The notes beneath the pieces were generated by a model that saw only the letters and a list, made by a program, of their open reading frames with translations, was not told the origin of the DNA and made no database searches. This document shows, piece after piece, positions 9,256 through 19,698 of a stretch of DNA of 64,000 nt. The position numbers and the translations under genes are program-made. Source of the stretch: Pseudomonadota bacterium (lineage in GTDB: Bacteria; Pseudomonadota; Alphaproteobacteria; Rhodobacterales; Rhodobacteraceae). The DNA is taken from the NCBI GenBank assembly GCA_020161615.1, contig JAIUPD010000001.1, forward strand, positions 1 to 64,000, written 5' to 3'. Within the stretch, counting starts at the first letter, position 1. Every line of letters starts with the position of its first letter.

Positions 9256-10462
9256 CCCGCCAGGGCACAGCCGCCAGCAACAGCATCGACACCAGCGCCA
9301 GCGCCGCGGCCAGCCACAGCGTCGGGCCGGGACCGAGCGTGGCCAGCGATCCGGCCATGGCGAAGGGCGAGAGGGCGGCAACCAGCGAGCGCAGGCTGGC
9401 CAGTTTGCCCAGCCGCGCGGCGTAGCCCGTGAGCCCGAAAAGCGCCAGCGGCACCGTGCCGCGCACCATCGTCGCCAGCCCCTGACCGGCGCCGAAGAGC
9501 ACGGCAAAGACCGCGGCCGAGGCAAAGCCTACCGGTGCCAGCACCAGCACCACGATGGACACCGCCAGGCAAAGCATGGCGAAAAGCGCCGTGCTCATCG
9601 GGTGGCGGTGGCTCATGAAGATCATCTCCAGCACCCGCGCGCCGACCTGCGCCGGTCCCATCAGCGCCCCCGCGCTGACCGCCAGCCCCTGCGACAGCCC
9701 GACCGCCGCCATCACCGGCACCCATTGCGCGCTGAAGGCGGACATCATTGCCCAGCTCATCGACAGTCCCAGCGCCAGCAGCACCATGGCCCGGCTTTGC
9801 AGGTGGCGGGGCAGGGGCGGGAAGGCGGGTTTCGTGGGGGCGGCGGCGGCGCCACCCCGGTTCAGCCGGGGCAGCGACAGATGCAGCGGCAGGCAGAGAC
9901 AAAGATGCATCGCGGCGAAAGCCAGGAAGGTGCCGCGCCAGCCGAAACCTTCGGACAGAAGCAGCGTCAGCGGCCAGAACACGGTCGAGGCGAAGCCGCC
10001 CAGCAGCGTGGTCAGCGTGATGGCCCGCCGCGCCCGCGCCTCACCCACCGCCTGGGCCACGGCAGCAAAGGCCGCGTCGTAAAGCACCAGCGGCGCCATC
10101 AGTTCCATGAGGATCAAGGCGGCGCCCAGGCTCCAGGGCCCTCCGACGAAGGCCAGCAGCACGAAGGCCAGCGCCACGGCGAGCGATCCCACCGCCATGG
10201 CCCCGCGGGCGCCCCGCGCGTCAATCGCCCGCCCGGCGATGGGGGCGGTGATCGCCCCCGTCAGCAGCCCCAGCGACAAGAGGCCATAGGCCAGCGTCAC
10301 GCTGATCCCCAACTCGGCCGAAAGCGGCGCGACCAGCACCCCGAACGCATAGTAGATCGTGCCGAAACCGACGATCTGGGTGATCCCCAGGGTCAGCACC
10401 GGGCGCAGCATGACCGGACCTGGGGCGGGGGATGTGAAGGGCGCGGGCGGTGTCGTCGTCAT
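9224..10462 (-). CDS. MFS transporter
   Basis: A 412-aa membrane protein with about 12 hydrophobic helices. It starts MTTTPPAPFTSPAPGPVMLRP and then ITQIVGFGTIYYAFGVLVAPLSAELG, with GAITAPIAGRAIDARGARGAM as the MFS loop 2-3 signature. Substrate cannot be assigned. The coding end overlaps the tail of convergent purN by 32 bp. The 219 bp between its start and sucC hold the sucC control region. Confidence 0.88.
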   Translation of the reverse strand: MTTTPPAPFTSPAPGPVMLRPVLTLGITQIVGFGTIYYAFGVLVAPLSAELGISVTLAYGLLSLGLLTGAITAPIAGRAIDARGARGAMAVGSLAVALAFVLLAFVGGPWSLGAALILMELMAPLVLYDAAFAAVAQAVGEARARRAITLTTLLGGFASTVFWPLTLLLSEGFGWRGTFLAFAAMHLCLCLPLHLSLPRLNRGGAAAAPTKPAFPPLPRHLQSRAMVLLALGLSMSWAMMSAFSAQWVPVMAAVGLSQGLAVSAGALMGPAQVGARVLEMIFMSHRHPMSTALFAMLCLAVSIVVLVLAPVGFASAAVFAVLFGAGQGLATMVRGTVPLALFGLTGYAARLGKLASLRSLVAALSPFAMAGSLATLGPGPTLWLAAALALVSMLLLAAVPWRVTAEPGSDPR

Positions 10463-10540
10463 CGGGTGTCACAGGGTGATGCCCCCGGACGGCCGAGTCT
10501 CGGGGCGGGTCTCGAATTGGGGCGATCACGTCCCGGCTAC

Positions 10541-10573
10541 TTGTGATCACGCGATTTCTGGCCGTGATCACAA
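10541..10573. promoter_or_regulatory. Paired GTGATCAC operator-like dyad upstream of sucC
   Basis: TTGTGATCACG (10541-10551) and CGTGATCACAA (10563-10573) are exact inverted copies. Each contains the palindrome GTGATCAC, with centres 22 bp apart, about two helical turns. They lie about 110 bp before the sucC start and 80 bp before the MFS start, so they may control either or both. The word resembles GntR-family operators; the regulator is not identified. Confidence 0.5.
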
Positions 10574-10680
10574 ACCGAAGAAAAACCCCCGGTCGCGCAG
10601 TTTTGCACGAAATACCCGTTTGTGCCACGCTGCCTTTGTGGCATGACACGCCCAAATTCGCAGCAGACGGGGGCAGTTCC

Positions 10681-11874
10681 GTGAACATCCATGAATACCA
10701 GGCGAAGGCCCTGCTTCGCAGCTACGGCGTGCCGGTGTCGGACGGCCGTGTGGTCCTTCGCGCCGAAGACGCCAAGACGGCGGCGGGCGAGCTGGACGGA
10801 CCGCTCTGGGTCGTGAAGGCGCAGATCCATGCCGGCGGCCGCGGCAAGGGCAAGTTCAAGGAAGCTGAAGCGGGCGAAAAGGGCGGTGTCCGCCTCGCCA
10901 AATCGGTGGAAGAGGCCGAGGCCATGGCCAAGCAGATGCTGGGCCGCACCCTCGTGACCCACCAGACCGGCCCGGCCGGCAAGCAGGTCAACCGCATCTA
11001 TATCGAGGACGGCTCGGACATCGAGCGCGAACTCTATCTGGCGCTGCTGGTCGACCGCGGCTCGTCGCGCGTGTCCTTCGTCTGCTCGACCGAGGGCGGC
11101 ATGGATATCGAGGAAGTCGCGGCCCACACGCCCGAGAAGATCCTCTCGTTCAGCGTCGACCCGGCGACCGGGCTTTCCGATTTCCACGGCCGCCGCGTGG
11201 CCTTCGCGCTGGGGCTGACCGGTTCTCAGGTCAAGCAATGCGTGGCCCTTGTAAAGAACCTCTACCGTGCCTTCATCGAGAAGGACATGGAGATGCTGGA
11301 AATCAACCCGCTGATCGTCATGACCGACGGCAACCTCAAGGCGCTGGACGCCAAGGTGGGCTTCGACGGCAACGCGATCTACCGCCATTCGGACATCGCC
11401 GCGCTGCGTGACGAGACGGAAGAGGACCCCAAGGAACTCGCCGCCTCGAAGTTCGACCTGAACTATATCGCGCTGGACGGCGAGATCGGCTGCATGGTGA
11501 ACGGCGCGGGCCTGGCCATGGCCACCATGGACATCATCAAGCTCTATGGCGCCGAACCCGCCAACTTCCTCGACGTCGGCGGCGGCGCCACGAAAGAGAA
11601 AGTGACCGAAGCCTTCAAGATCATCACCTCGGACCCGAACGTCAAAGGGATCCTCGTGAACATCTTCGGCGGCATCATGCGCTGCGACATCATCGCCGAG
11701 GGCACCATCGCCGCGGTGAAGGAAGTCGGCCTGAAGGTTCCGCTGGTCGTGCGTCTGGAAGGCACGAACGTGGAACTCGGCAAGAAGATCATCAATGAAA
11801 GCGGCCTGAACGTGATCGCCGCCGACAACCTGTCGGACGCCGCGCAGAAGATCGTGAAAGCGGTGAAGGGGTAA
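10681..11874 (+). CDS. sucC: Succinate-CoA ligase (ADP-forming) beta subunit
   Basis: A 397-aa ATP-grasp subunit of succinyl-CoA synthetase, making ATP from succinyl-CoA in the TCA cycle with SucD. It starts [36 protein letters not shown] is the nucleotide-binding part and [22 protein letters not shown]-like sequence marks the C-terminal half. GTG 10681 matches the family N-terminus and length, while an upstream in-frame start at 10543 would overlap the operator-like dyad. A foreign-looking lipoprotein gene separates it from sucD. Confidence 0.96.
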   Translation: MNIHEYQAKALLRSYGVPVSDGRVVLRAEDAKTAAGELDGPLWVVKAQIHAGGRGKGKFKEAEAGEKGGVRLAKSVEEAEAMAKQMLGRTLVTHQTGPAGKQVNRIYIEDGSDIERELYLALLVDRGSSRVSFVCSTEGGMDIEEVAAHTPEKILSFSVDPATGLSDFHGRRVAFALGLTGSQVKQCVALVKNLYRAFIEKDMEMLEINPLIVMTDGNLKALDAKVGFDGNAIYRHSDIAALRDETEEDPKELAASKFDLNYIALDGEIGCMVNGAGLAMATMDIIKLYGAEPANFLDVGGGATKEKVTEAFKIITSDPNVKGILVNIFGGIMRCDIIAEGTIAAVKEVGLKVPLVVRLEGTNVELGKKIINESGLNVIAADNLSDAAQKIVKAVKG

Positions 11875-11880
11875 GTTGAG

Positions 11881-12378
11881 ATGTGGGGCCGTCGCTTGGT
11901 CATTCTGTTCAGCGCTTTCGCACTGCTTGGCGGCTGCGTTGCGGTAGGACCGAATAGGGCGACCGCCCCAAATCGCAGCATCGGCGGTTTCGCTCAACAA
12001 CTAGGTGTTTTCGAGGATGCTTGCATCGCTCAAGCGCCAACATTTTCGGGAAGCCGCGACAGATTTCGGGCCGCTGGAATCACCGCCGATTTGCTTTGGG
12101 GCGGGCTGAACAACGGTTCCAATGGAATGCGCGCGGGCGTTCGAAGTGCAGGAGACATCTTGGTTTGTTGGGTTTCGATGCCGACCGCGGGTCAACGCGC
12201 AGAACGACTGTCAGTGTTCGCACATGTAATTGCACGGCACGACGCGAACGCGCAGGTTTTGAACCCTGCGGAGTTCGCGTCACATGTCCAAGGCTTGTTC
12301 ACGACTTACGCGTTAGAGGACAACGTTGCTGATGGCGTTACAACGCTGACGATTAGGAACGCTTACAGAAACTTCTAG
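11881..12378 (+). CDS. Small putative lipoprotein inserted between sucC and sucD
   Basis: A 165-aa protein of unknown function. [19 protein letters not shown] forms a lipoprotein signal with the lipid-anchored Cys at residue 19 (G at -2 is unusual but allowed). The rest is soluble and shows no family I know. GC content is visibly lower than the flanking genes, roughly the mid-50s percent, and codons such as ttg, tta and aga-type triplets appear, suggesting later acquisition. It begins 6 bp after the sucC stop and ends 16 bp before sucD, so it is probably cotranscribed. Confidence 0.7.
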   Translation: MWGRRLVILFSAFALLGGCVAVGPNRATAPNRSIGGFAQQLGVFEDACIAQAPTFSGSRDRFRAAGITADLLWGGLNNGSNGMRAGVRSAGDILVCWVSMPTAGQRAERLSVFAHVIARHDANAQVLNPAEFASHVQGLFTTYALEDNVADGVTTLTIRNAYRNF

Positions 12379-12394
12379 GAATTGAGGGGCGCCA

Positions 12395-13279
12395 ATGGCC
12401 ATTCTCGTCAACGAAAACACCAAGGTCATCTGCCAGGGCTTCACCGGCTCGCAGGGCACCTTCCACTCTGAACAGGCCATCGCCTATGGCACCAAGATGG
12501 TCGGCGGCGTCACGCCCGGCAAAGGCGGCGGCACGCATCTGGACCTGCCGATCTTCAACTCGGTGCATGAGGCCAAGCATGTGACCGGCGCCAATGCCTC
12601 GGTCATCTATGTGCCGCCGCCCTTCGCGGCCGATTCGATCCTCGAGGCCATCGACGCCGAGATGGAGCTGATCATCTGCATCACCGAGGGGATCCCGGTC
12701 CTCGACATGATGAAGGTGAAGCGCGCGCTGATCGATTCCAAGTCGCGCCTGATCGGACCGAACTGCCCCGGCGTCATCACCCCCGACGCCTGCAAGATCG
12801 GCATCATGCCCGGCCATATCCACAAGCGCGGTTCGGTCGGTGTTGTGTCGCGCTCGGGCACGCTGACCTATGAAGCCGTCAAGCAGACCTCGGATCTGGG
12901 CCTGGGCCAGTCGACGGCCGTGGGCATCGGCGGCGACCCGATCAAGGGGACCGAGCATATCGACGTCCTCGACATGTTCCTGTCGGATCCCGAAACCCAG
13001 TCGATCATCATGATCGGCGAGATCGGCGGTTCGGCCGAGGAAGAAGCGGCGGAATTCCTGGCTGCCCAGAAGAAAAAGGGCCGCTGGAAGCCGACCGCCG
13101 GCTTCATCGCCGGGCGGACCGCTCCTCCCGGCCGCCGCATGGGCCATGCCGGCGCCATCGTCTCGGGCGGCAAGGGCGACGCGGAATCGAAGATCGAGGC
13201 CATGAAATCGGCCGGGATCATCGTTGCCGACAGTCCGGCCTCGCTGGGCGAAGCGGTGATGAAGGCCATCAAGGGCTGA
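12395..13279 (+). CDS. sucD: Succinate-CoA ligase alpha subunit
   Basis: A 294-aa CoA-binding and phosphohistidine subunit of succinyl-CoA synthetase. [29 protein letters not shown] is the Rossmann CoA-binding start, [10 protein letters not shown] follows, and [21 protein letters not shown] contains the catalytic histidine that carries phosphate. It partners with SucC. The start is ATG 12395, preceded by a GAGGGG ribosome site. A secreted protein gene starts 4 bp after its stop. Confidence 0.97.
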   Translation: MAILVNENTKVICQGFTGSQGTFHSEQAIAYGTKMVGGVTPGKGGGTHLDLPIFNSVHEAKHVTGANASVIYVPPPFAADSILEAIDAEMELIICITEGIPVLDMMKVKRALIDSKSRLIGPNCPGVITPDACKIGIMPGHIHKRGSVGVVSRSGTLTYEAVKQTSDLGLGQSTAVGIGGDPIKGTEHIDVLDMFLSDPETQSIIMIGEIGGSAEEEAAEFLAAQKKKGRWKPTAGFIAGRTAPPGRRMGHAGAIVSGGKGDAESKIEAMKSAGIIVADSPASLGEAVMKAIKG

Positions 13280-13283
13280 GCCG

Positions 13284-13904
13284 ATGCTGAAGCCGTTCGC
13301 CGCTCTGCTTCTGTCTGCCGTTCTCGCCGGGCCTGCCCTGGCGGGGGCGCTGGAGGATGCCTCGGCGCTCTGTTCCGACCCGATGACCACCGGGCCGGAA
13401 AAGCGCGAGCAGATGCTGCGTTACGGCTTCACCCCGGCCCAGGCCGATCCGCAGGGGGCGCTGGGCGATCTGGCGATGGCGCATATCCTGCCCTTCACCA
13501 GCGACCTGCCGGATCTGGAGGCGCGGTTCGCCGCGGCCCCGGTTCTGGCGGGGAACATCGCCCGGATGATCGCCGAGGGCACCATCTCGCTCTGGCAGCG
13601 GGAGGGCGCGCTTCTGGCCTTTTCCATTGGCCAGACGCCCGAGGGGACCGAGCATGTCACCTGCCTCTTCGCCGGTCCGCCGAGCGACGATTTGCAGACC
13701 ATGTTCGACCGCTATGGCGAGCCCGAGGATCTGCCCCATCTGGAAACCCTGGCGCTTCGGTTCGACGAGACGGCGATCAACATGCAGACCGAGACCCGTT
13801 ACCGGATGATCTCCATCTGGTCGCGGCTGACCTCGGACCCGCCGCGCACGCCTTTGGCCGACGCCTATCGGTTGGAGCGGATCGAGGAGCCAGCGGACGG
13901 ATGA
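13284..13904 (+). CDS. Secreted protein of unknown function
   Basis: A 206-aa protein with a signal peptide (MLKPFAALLLSAVLAGPALAGA, cleavage near residue 20). The mature part has two cysteines (ALCSDP and HVTCLFAG) that could pair, no membrane segment, and an acidic C-terminus. I recognise no family. It starts four bases after the sucD stop, so it is likely read from the suc transcript. Confidence 0.65.
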   Translation: MLKPFAALLLSAVLAGPALAGALEDASALCSDPMTTGPEKREQMLRYGFTPAQADPQGALGDLAMAHILPFTSDLPDLEARFAAAPVLAGNIARMIAEGTISLWQREGALLAFSIGQTPEGTEHVTCLFAGPPSDDLQTMFDRYGEPEDLPHLETLALRFDETAINMQTETRYRMISIWSRLTSDPPRTPLADAYRLERIEEPADG

Positions 13905-14004
13905 CCCTGCCCCTGCTCTCCCCGACCCTTTCGACCCAGGCCCGCGGCGCACAGACGCCCCGGGCGTTCTCTGTTCTCGCCGCCGCCGATCAGGGAGGCC
14001 GGGC

Positions 14005-14820
14005 ATGACCGATGTGTCCTCGCTGCCGCTCGGCCTGCGGCTGAAGCATCGCGTCGGGACCTCAGCCCTGGCCGGACCCGCCAACTGGCTGCGCCACGCG
14101 GCGGCGCGGGTCAGGGGCGCGGGGCATCCCGAACTGGGGCTGCTGCGCCAGGAAGACGCGATGATCGACGCGGTTCTGACCCGTCTGGTGAAGCCGGATT
14201 GGCATTGCCTCGATGTCGGCGGGCACCTGGGCTCGGTCAGCTACCGGTTGCAGCAACTGGCCCCACGCGGGCATCTGACGATTGTCGAGGCCAGCCCGGG
14301 CAAGGCCGCGCAGCTGGCCCGCCGCTTCGTCGGCGCGACGGTGCATGCGGTGGCGGTCAGCGATGCGCCGGGCGAGGTCAGCTTTTACGAGAACCTGGCC
14401 CAGCCCGGTTTCTCGTCGCTGGCCGACCGCGCCGACCGGGGTGTCACGCGCGAAATCCGCGTGCCCGCTCGGCGGATCGACGATCTGATGGGCGAGGCCC
14501 GGGTCGATTTCCTCAAGATCGACGTCGAGGGCTTCGAATACCCCGCGCTGCGCGGCGCCGAGGCGCTGCTCAGCCGCGAGCGGCCGGTCATCCTGTTCGA
14601 GGCGGGCGCCTTGGGCGATGCCGCCATCGACGCGGGGCTTGCCGACCGGCTCTTCGACTATCTGACCGCAGGCCATGGCTACCGCATCCACGCGGCCTTC
14701 GACCTCTATTATGACCGACCGGCGATCAGCCCCGAACTGTTCACCGCGTACCGCCGCTACCCCTATCTCGCCTTCAACTACTTCGCCCTGCCGCAGGCCG
14801 GCAACGGCGCAGACCTCTGA
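14005..14820 (+). CDS. FkbM family methyltransferase
   Basis: A 271-aa SAM-dependent methyltransferase. HCLDVGGHLGSVSYRLQQL is the SAM-binding motif I, LTIVEASPGKAAQLARR motif II, and VDFLKIDVEGFEYPALRGAEALL with RPVILFEAG is the FkbM signature. Members commonly O-methylate sugars or other small molecules; the substrate here is unknown. It sits between sucD and sucA, which have no evident functional link to it, 100 bp after the preceding gene and 28 bp before sucA. Confidence 0.88.
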   Translation: MTDVSSLPLGLRLKHRVGTSALAGPANWLRHAAARVRGAGHPELGLLRQEDAMIDAVLTRLVKPDWHCLDVGGHLGSVSYRLQQLAPRGHLTIVEASPGKAAQLARRFVGATVHAVAVSDAPGEVSFYENLAQPGFSSLADRADRGVTREIRVPARRIDDLMGEARVDFLKIDVEGFEYPALRGAEALLSRERPVILFEAGALGDAAIDAGLADRLFDYLTAGHGYRIHAAFDLYYDRPAISPELFTAYRRYPYLAFNYFALPQAGNGADL

Positions 14821-14848
14821 TCCCCATCCTGACCCCCAGGAGGACATA

Positions 14849-17827
14849 ATGACCGAGCAAAGCCCCACTTCCCAATTCCAGGCGACCAGCTTCCTCGATG
14901 GTGCGAACGCGGCCTACATCGACCAGATGCAGGCCCGCTACGCGCAGGACCCCAGCAGCGTTGACGCGGCCTGGGCGCAGTTCTTCGAGGCGAACGGCGA
15001 CGATTTCGTCACCGCCACCCGTCAGGCGCAGGGGCCGAGCTGGGCGCGCAACGACTGGCCGCCGCAGCCCGCCGACGACCTCACCGCAGCGCTGACCGGC
15101 ATGTGGCCGGCCGCCGCCGCCGCCAAGGAAGGCAAGGCCGCGGGCGACAAGATCAAGGCGGTTGCCGCCGAGAAGGGCGTCGAGATCACCGATGCCCAGG
15201 TGCAGCGCGCTGTCCTCGACAGTCTGCGCGCGCTGATGATCATCCGCGCCTACCGCATCCGCGGCCACCTGATTGCCGATCTCGACCCGCTGAACATGCG
15301 CGACGAGTCGATGCACCCGGAACTGGATCCCTCGTCCTATGGCTTCACCGAGGCCGACATGGACCGCCCGATCTTCATCGACAACGTGCTGGGGCTGCAG
15401 GTCGCCTCGATGCGGCAGATCATGGAGATCTTGAAGCGCACCTATTGCGGCACCTTCGCGCTGCAGTTCATGCATATCTCGAACCCCGCCGAGGCCGCCT
15501 GGCTGAAAGAGCGGATCGAGGGCTACGGCAAGGAAATCACCTTCACCAAGATGGGTCGCCGGGCGATCCTGAACAAACTGGTGGAAGCCGAGGGTTTCGA
15601 GAAATTCTGCCACGTGAAGTTCATGGGCACCAAGCGCTTCGGCCTTGACGGCGGCGAGGCGCTGATCCCGGCGATGGAGCAGATCATCAAGCGCGGCGGC
15701 GCGCTGGGGGTGCAGGAGATCGTCATCGGCATGCCGCACCGCGGGCGCCTGTCGGTGCTGGCCAATGTGCTGTCGAAACCCTACCGCGCGATCTTCAACG
15801 AATTCCAGGGCGGCAGCTACAAGCCCGAGGATGTCGACGGCTCGGGCGACGTGAAATACCACCTCGGCGCCTCGTCGGACCGGGAGTTCGACGGCAATGT
15901 CGTGCACCTCAGCCTGACCGCCAACCCCTCGCATCTGGAGGCGGTGAACCCCGTCGTGCTGGGCAAGGTCCGCGCCAAGCAGGACCAGAAGAACGACGCC
16001 GAGCGCCGCTCGGTCCTGCCGATCCTCTTGCACGGCGACGCGGCCTTTGCCGGTCAGGGCGTGGTGGCGGAATGCCTGCAGCTTTCCGGCATCAAGGGGC
16101 ACCGCACCGGCGGCTGCATCCATATCATCGTCAACAACCAGATCGGTTTCACCACCGCGCCGCATTTCAGCCGCACGTCGCCCTATCCGACCGACATCGC
16201 CCTGATGGTCGAGGCGCCGATCTTCCACGTCAACGGCGATGACCCCGAGGCCGTGGTCCACGCCGCCCGCGTCGCGACCGAGTTCCGCCAGCAATTCGGC
16301 AAGGATGTCGTGATCGACATCTTCTGCTACCGCCGCTTCGGTCACAACGAGGGCGACGAGCCCATGTTCACCAACCCGGCGATGTACAAGAACATCAAGC
16401 GGCACAAGACCACGCTGCAGCTTTACACCGAGCGTCTGGTCGCCGACGGCCTCATCCCCGAGGGCGAGATCGACGACATGAAGGCCGCATTCCAGGCGCA
16501 TCTGAACGGCGAGTTCGAGATCGCCAAGGAATACCGCCCGAACAAGGCCGACTGGCTGGACGGGCGCTGGAAGGCGCTGAAGCCGAAGGACGTCGAGAAT
16601 TACCAGCGCGGTCAGACCGCCATCTCGTCCGAGACGCTGGCCGAGATCGGCAAGGCGCTGACCACGGCCCCGGCCGATTTCGACCTGCACAAGACCGTCG
16701 CCCGCCAGTTGGACGCCAAGAAGGCGATGTTCGAGAGCGGCAAGGGCTTCGACTGGGCCACGGCCGAGGCGCTGGCCTTCGGCTCGCTGGTGGTCGAGGG
16801 CTTCCCGGTCCGCCTGGCCGGTCAGGATTGCACGCGCGGCACCTTCTCGCAGCGGCATTCGGCCTTCGTCGATCAGACGACCGAAGAGCGGTACTACCCG
16901 CTGAACCACATCCGGGCGGGTCAGGCGCGCTACGAGGTCATCGATTCGATGCTCTCGGAATACGCGGTGCTGGGTTTCGAATACGGCTATTCTCTGTCCG
17001 AGCCCAACGCGCTGACGCTCTGGGAAGCGCAGTTCGGCGATTTCGCCAATGGCGCGCAGATCATGTTCGACCAGTTCATCAACTCGAGCGAATCGAAATG
17101 GCTGCGCATGTCCGGGCTTGTCGTCCTGCTGCCGCATGGGTTCGAAGGGCAGGGGCCCGAACACTCTTCGGCCCGGATGGAACGCTTCCTGCAGATGTCG
17201 GCCGAGGAAAACTGGATCGTCGCCAATTGCTCGACCCCGGCGAACTATTTCCACATCCTGCGCCGCCAGCTGCATCGCGACTTCCGCAAGCCGCTGATCC
17301 TGATGACGCCGAAATCGCTGCTGCGCCATCCGCTCTGCGTGTCGCAGGCCGAGGATTTTGTCGAAGGCTCGACCTTCCACCGCGTGCTGTGGGACGATGC
17401 CGAACGCGGCACCGCCTCGACGCTGACGCTGAAACCCGACGCCGAGATCCGGCGCGTGGTGATGTGTTCGGGCAAGGTCTATTTCGACCTGCTGGCCGAG
17501 CGCGACGCGCGCGGGCTGGATGATGTGTATCTGCTGCGTGTGGAACAGCTCTATCCGGTGCCGACGCAATCGCTGCGTCAGGAACTGGCGCGCTTCCCGC
17601 AGGCCGAGATGGTCTGGTGCCAGGAAGAGCCGAAGAACCAGGGCGCCTGGTCCTTCATGGAGCCCAACCTCGAATGGGTGCTGACGCAGATCGGCGCCAA
17701 ACAGACCCGCGCCCGGTACGCCGGCCGCGCCGCCTCGGCCTCGCCCGCCACGGGCCTCGCGTCGAAGCACAAGTCGCAACAAGAAGCGCTGGTCAACGAA
17801 GCGCTGACCTCGTCGGAAGGAAACTGA
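14849..17827 (+). CDS. sucA: 2-oxoglutarate dehydrogenase E1 component
   Basis: A 992-aa thiamine diphosphate enzyme that decarboxylates 2-oxoglutarate and passes succinyl to SucB lipoyl groups. N-terminal features are [26 protein letters not shown] and [27 protein letters not shown] and HLGASSDRE are core motifs; [13 protein letters not shown] binds Th[23 protein letters not shown] and the C-terminal CSGKVYFDL complete the transketolase-like fold. ATG 14849 follows a strong AGGAGG (14839-14844 region); the frame is open further upstream but only over fkbM. Four bases separate it from sucB. Confidence 0.98.
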   Translation: MTEQSPTSQFQATSFLDGANAAYIDQMQARYAQDPSSVDAAWAQFFEANGDDFVTATRQAQGPSWARNDWPPQPADDLTAALTGMWPAAAAAKEGKAAGDKIKAVAAEKGVEITDAQVQRAVLDSLRALMIIRAYRIRGHLIADLDPLNMRDESMHPELDPSSYGFTEADMDRPIFIDNVLGLQVASMRQIMEILKRTYCGTFALQFMHISNPAEAAWLKERIEGYGKEITFTKMGRRAILNKLVEAEGFEKFCHVKFMGTKRFGLDGGEALIPAMEQIIKRGGALGVQEIVIGMPHRGRLSVLANVLSKPYRAIFNEFQGGSYKPEDVDGSGDVKYHLGASSDREFDGNVVHLSLTANPSHLEAVNPVVLGKVRAKQDQKNDAERRSVLPILLHGDAAFAGQGVVAECLQLSGIKGHRTGGCIHIIVNNQIGFTTAPHFSRTSPYPTDIALMVEAPIFHVNGDDPEAVVHAARVATEFRQQFGKDVVIDIFCYRRFGHNEGDEPMFTNPAMYKNIKRHKTTLQLYTERLVADGLIPEGEIDDMKAAFQAHLNGEFEIAKEYRPNKADWLDGRWKALKPKDVENYQRGQTAISSETLAEIGKALTTAPADFDLHKTVARQLDAKKAMFESGKGFDWATAEALAFGSLVVEGFPVRLAGQDCTRGTFSQRHSAFVDQTTEERYYPLNHIRAGQARYEVIDSMLSEYAVLGFEYGYSLSEPNALTLWEAQFGDFANGAQIMFDQFINSSESKWLRMSGLVVLLPHGFEGQGPEHSSARMERFLQMSAEENWIVANCSTPANYFHILRRQLHRDFRKPLILMTPKSLLRHPLCVSQAEDFVEGSTFHRVLWDDAERGTASTLTLKPDAEIRRVVMCSGKVYFDLLAERDARGLDDVYLLRVEQLYPVPTQSLRQELARFPQAEMVWCQEEPKNQGAWSFMEPNLEWVLTQIGAKQTRARYAGRAASASPATGLASKHKSQQEALVNEALTSSEGN

Positions 17828-17831
17828 AGTC

Positions 17832-19061
17832 ATGAGCATCGAAGTCCGCGTGCCCACGCTGGGGGAAAGCGTCTCGGAAGCGACCATCGCCACCTGGTTC
17901 AAGAAACCGGGTGATGCCGTCGCGGCCGACGAGATGCTGTGCGAGCTGGAAACCGACAAGGTGACGGTCGAAGTGCCCGCACCCTCGGCGGGCGTCCTGT
18001 CCGAGATCATCGCGCAAGAGGGTGAGACGGTCGGCGTGAACGCCCTGCTGGCGATCCTGACCGAAGGCGGCGCTGCTGCCGCCCCGGCCAAGGCTGCCGA
18101 GGCGCCGAAAGAGTCCGCCAAGGAAGCCCCGAAAGAGGCCGAAGCCGCGCCCGCCGCCAAGGCGGGCGAGGATGCGCCCTCGGCCAAGAAGGCGATGGCC
18201 GAGGCCGGCCTCACCGCCGATCAGGTCACCGGCACCGGCCGCGATGGCCGGATCATGAAGGAAGACGTGCAGAAAGCCGTCGCCGCGGGCACCACGGCGG
18301 CCCCGGCCGCTGCGCCGGCCCCTGTCTCGGTCCCGCGCGGTCCGGTCCCGGCCGATGACGCGGCCCGCGAAGAACGCGTGCGCATGACCCGCCTGCGGGC
18401 CACCATCGCCCGGCGCCTCAAGGACGCGCAGAATACCGCCGCCATGCTGACCACCTATAACGAGGTGGATATGTCCGGCATCATGGCGCTGCGCGACGAG
18501 TACAAGACGCAGTTCGAGAAGAAGCACGGCGTGAAGCTGGGCTTCATGTCCTTCTTCGTGAAGGCCTGCTGCCACGCGCTGAAAGAGGTTCCCGAGGTCA
18601 ACGCCGAGATCGACGGCCAGGACATCGTCTACAAGAACTACGTCCATATGGGCGTGGCGGTGGGCACGCCCTCGGGCCTGGTGGTGCCGGTGGTGCGCGA
18701 CGCCGACCAGATGGGCTTTGCGGCGATCGAGAAGAAGATCGGCGAGCTGGGCCTGCGCGCGCGCGACGGGAAACTGTCGATGGCCGAGATGCAGGGCGGG
18801 TCGTTCACCATCTCGAACGGCGGCGTCTATGGCTCGCTCATGTCCTCGCCGATCCTGAACCCGCCGCAATCGGGGATCCTGGGCATGCACAAGATCCAGG
18901 ACCGCCCGGTGGTGGTGAACGGTCAGATCGTCATCCGGCCGATGATGTATCTGGCGCTGAGCTACGATCACCGCATCGTCGACGGCAAGGGCGCCGTGAC
19001 CTTCCTGGTGCGCGTCAAGGAAGCGCTGGAAGATCCCCGCCGCCTGCTGATGGACCTGTGA
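17832..19061 (+). CDS. sucB: Dihydrolipoyl succinyltransferase (E2 of 2-oxoglutarate dehydrogenase)
   Basis: A 409-aa E2 core protein. Residues 1-75 form a lipoyl domain ([21 protein letters not shown], lipoyl-lysine in [11 protein letters not shown]). An Ala/Lys/Glu-rich linker, a peripheral subunit-binding domain ([30 protein letters not shown]) and a catalytic domain ending [27 protein letters not shown] with the active-site His/Asp follow. Start ATG 17832. The last codons and stop are duplicated just downstream (see repeat at 19048-19085). Confidence 0.97.
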   Translation: MSIEVRVPTLGESVSEATIATWFKKPGDAVAADEMLCELETDKVTVEVPAPSAGVLSEIIAQEGETVGVNALLAILTEGGAAAAPAKAAEAPKESAKEAPKEAEAAPAAKAGEDAPSAKKAMAEAGLTADQVTGTGRDGRIMKEDVQKAVAAGTTAAPAAAPAPVSVPRGPVPADDAAREERVRMTRLRATIARRLKDAQNTAAMLTTYNEVDMSGIMALRDEYKTQFEKKHGVKLGFMSFFVKACCHALKEVPEVNAEIDGQDIVYKNYVHMGVAVGTPSGLVVPVVRDADQMGFAAIEKKIGELGLRARDGKLSMAEMQGGSFTISNGGVYGSLMSSPILNPPQSGILGMHKIQDRPVVVNGQIVIRPMMYLALSYDHRIVDGKGAVTFLVRVKEALEDPRRLLMDL

Positions 19062-19085
19062 TCTCGCCTTGATGGACCTGTGATC
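19048..19085 (+). repeat. 16-bp direct duplication of the sucB end
   Basis: TGATGGACCTGTGATC occurs at 19048-19063 and again at 19070-19085, 22 bp apart. The first copy encodes the last residues MDL and the stop of sucB, so the second is a non-coding copy of the gene end. It looks like a short tandem duplication event. Confidence 0.85.
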
Positions 19086-19093
19086 CTGACCCT

Positions 19094-19121
19094 GTAGGAT
19101 GGGCAATATTGCCCATCCTAC
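19094..19121. repeat. Dispersed 28-bp perfect palindrome (copy 1)
   Basis: The half GTAGGATGGGCAAT is followed by its exact complement, centred at 19107/19108. The identical 28 bp recur at 59034-59061 and a two-mismatch copy at 45993-46020. It sits in the sucB to L,D-transpeptidase gap and could act as a transcript-end hairpin, though it lacks a T-run. Confidence 0.85.
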
Positions 19122-19134
19122 GCCCGGTGCCCCG

Positions 19135-19698
19135 ATGAAACCCTCGTACTCCCCCCTTTCCCGCCGTGCCCTGCTACGCCTTTGCGTGGCGCTGCCCGCC
19201 GCGGCGCTGCTCGGCGCCCCGGCCGAGGCGCAATCCCGCCGCGCGCCGCCCGCCATGGCCCCGGCGCATGAGCAGGCCGATTTCATCCTGGTGCTGAAGG
19301 CGGCGCGGCGGCTGATCCTCTATCGGGGCGGCCAGCCGCTGCGCGAATACCGCATCTCGCTGGGCGACGGGGCCAACGACGGGCCGAAACGCTTCGAGGG
19401 CGACGGCCGCACGCCCGAGGGGCTCTATGTCATCGACTGGCGCAACGCCAATTCGGTGTCTTATCTGAGCCTGCATATCTCGTATCCCAACGAACAGGAC
19501 GTGGCCTATGCCGCCGCCCATGGCCGCAGTGCGGGGGGCGACATCATGATCCACGGCATCAACAACGGCTGGGGTTTCCTGGGCGCGCTGCAGCGCAGCC
19601 GCGACTGGACGGCGGGCTGCATCGCCGTCACCAACCGCGAGATGCGGCAGATCTGGTCGCTGGTGCCCGACGGCACCCCCATCGAGTTGCGGGCATGA
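19135..19698 (+). CDS. L,D-transpeptidase (YkuD domain) family protein
   Basis: A 187-aa exported protein. The N-terminus SRRALLRLCVALPAAALLGAPAEAQ is a twin-arginine-like signal. The YkuD domain spans roughly residues 45-185, with the catalytic signature MIHGINNGWG...DWTAGCIAVTNREM, where His and Cys are the expected active-site residues. Such enzymes form 3-3 cross-links or attach proteins in peptidoglycan. ATG 19135 is preferred because the upstream in-frame ATG at 19099 lies in the palindromic repeat. Its stop overlaps the next start as ATGA. Confidence 0.85.
   Translation: MKPSYSPLSRRALLRLCVALPAAALLGAPAEAQSRRAPPAMAPAHEQADFILVLKAARRLILYRGGQPLREYRISLGDGANDGPKRFEGDGRTPEGLYVIDWRNANSVSYLSLHISYPNEQDVAYAAAHGRSAGGDIMIHGINNGWGFLGALQRSRDWTAGCIAVTNREMRQIWSLVPDGTPIELRA

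Noticed and set aside
9101-10546. 481-aa plus-strand frame across purN and the MFS gene
   Set aside because: It is rich in Gln, Arg, His and Gly, as expected of a shadow, and runs antisense to membrane helices.
14774-18214. 1146-aa open frame opposite sucA and sucB
   Set aside because: It is entirely antisense to two diagnostic enzymes, and its composition reflects reversed codon bias only.
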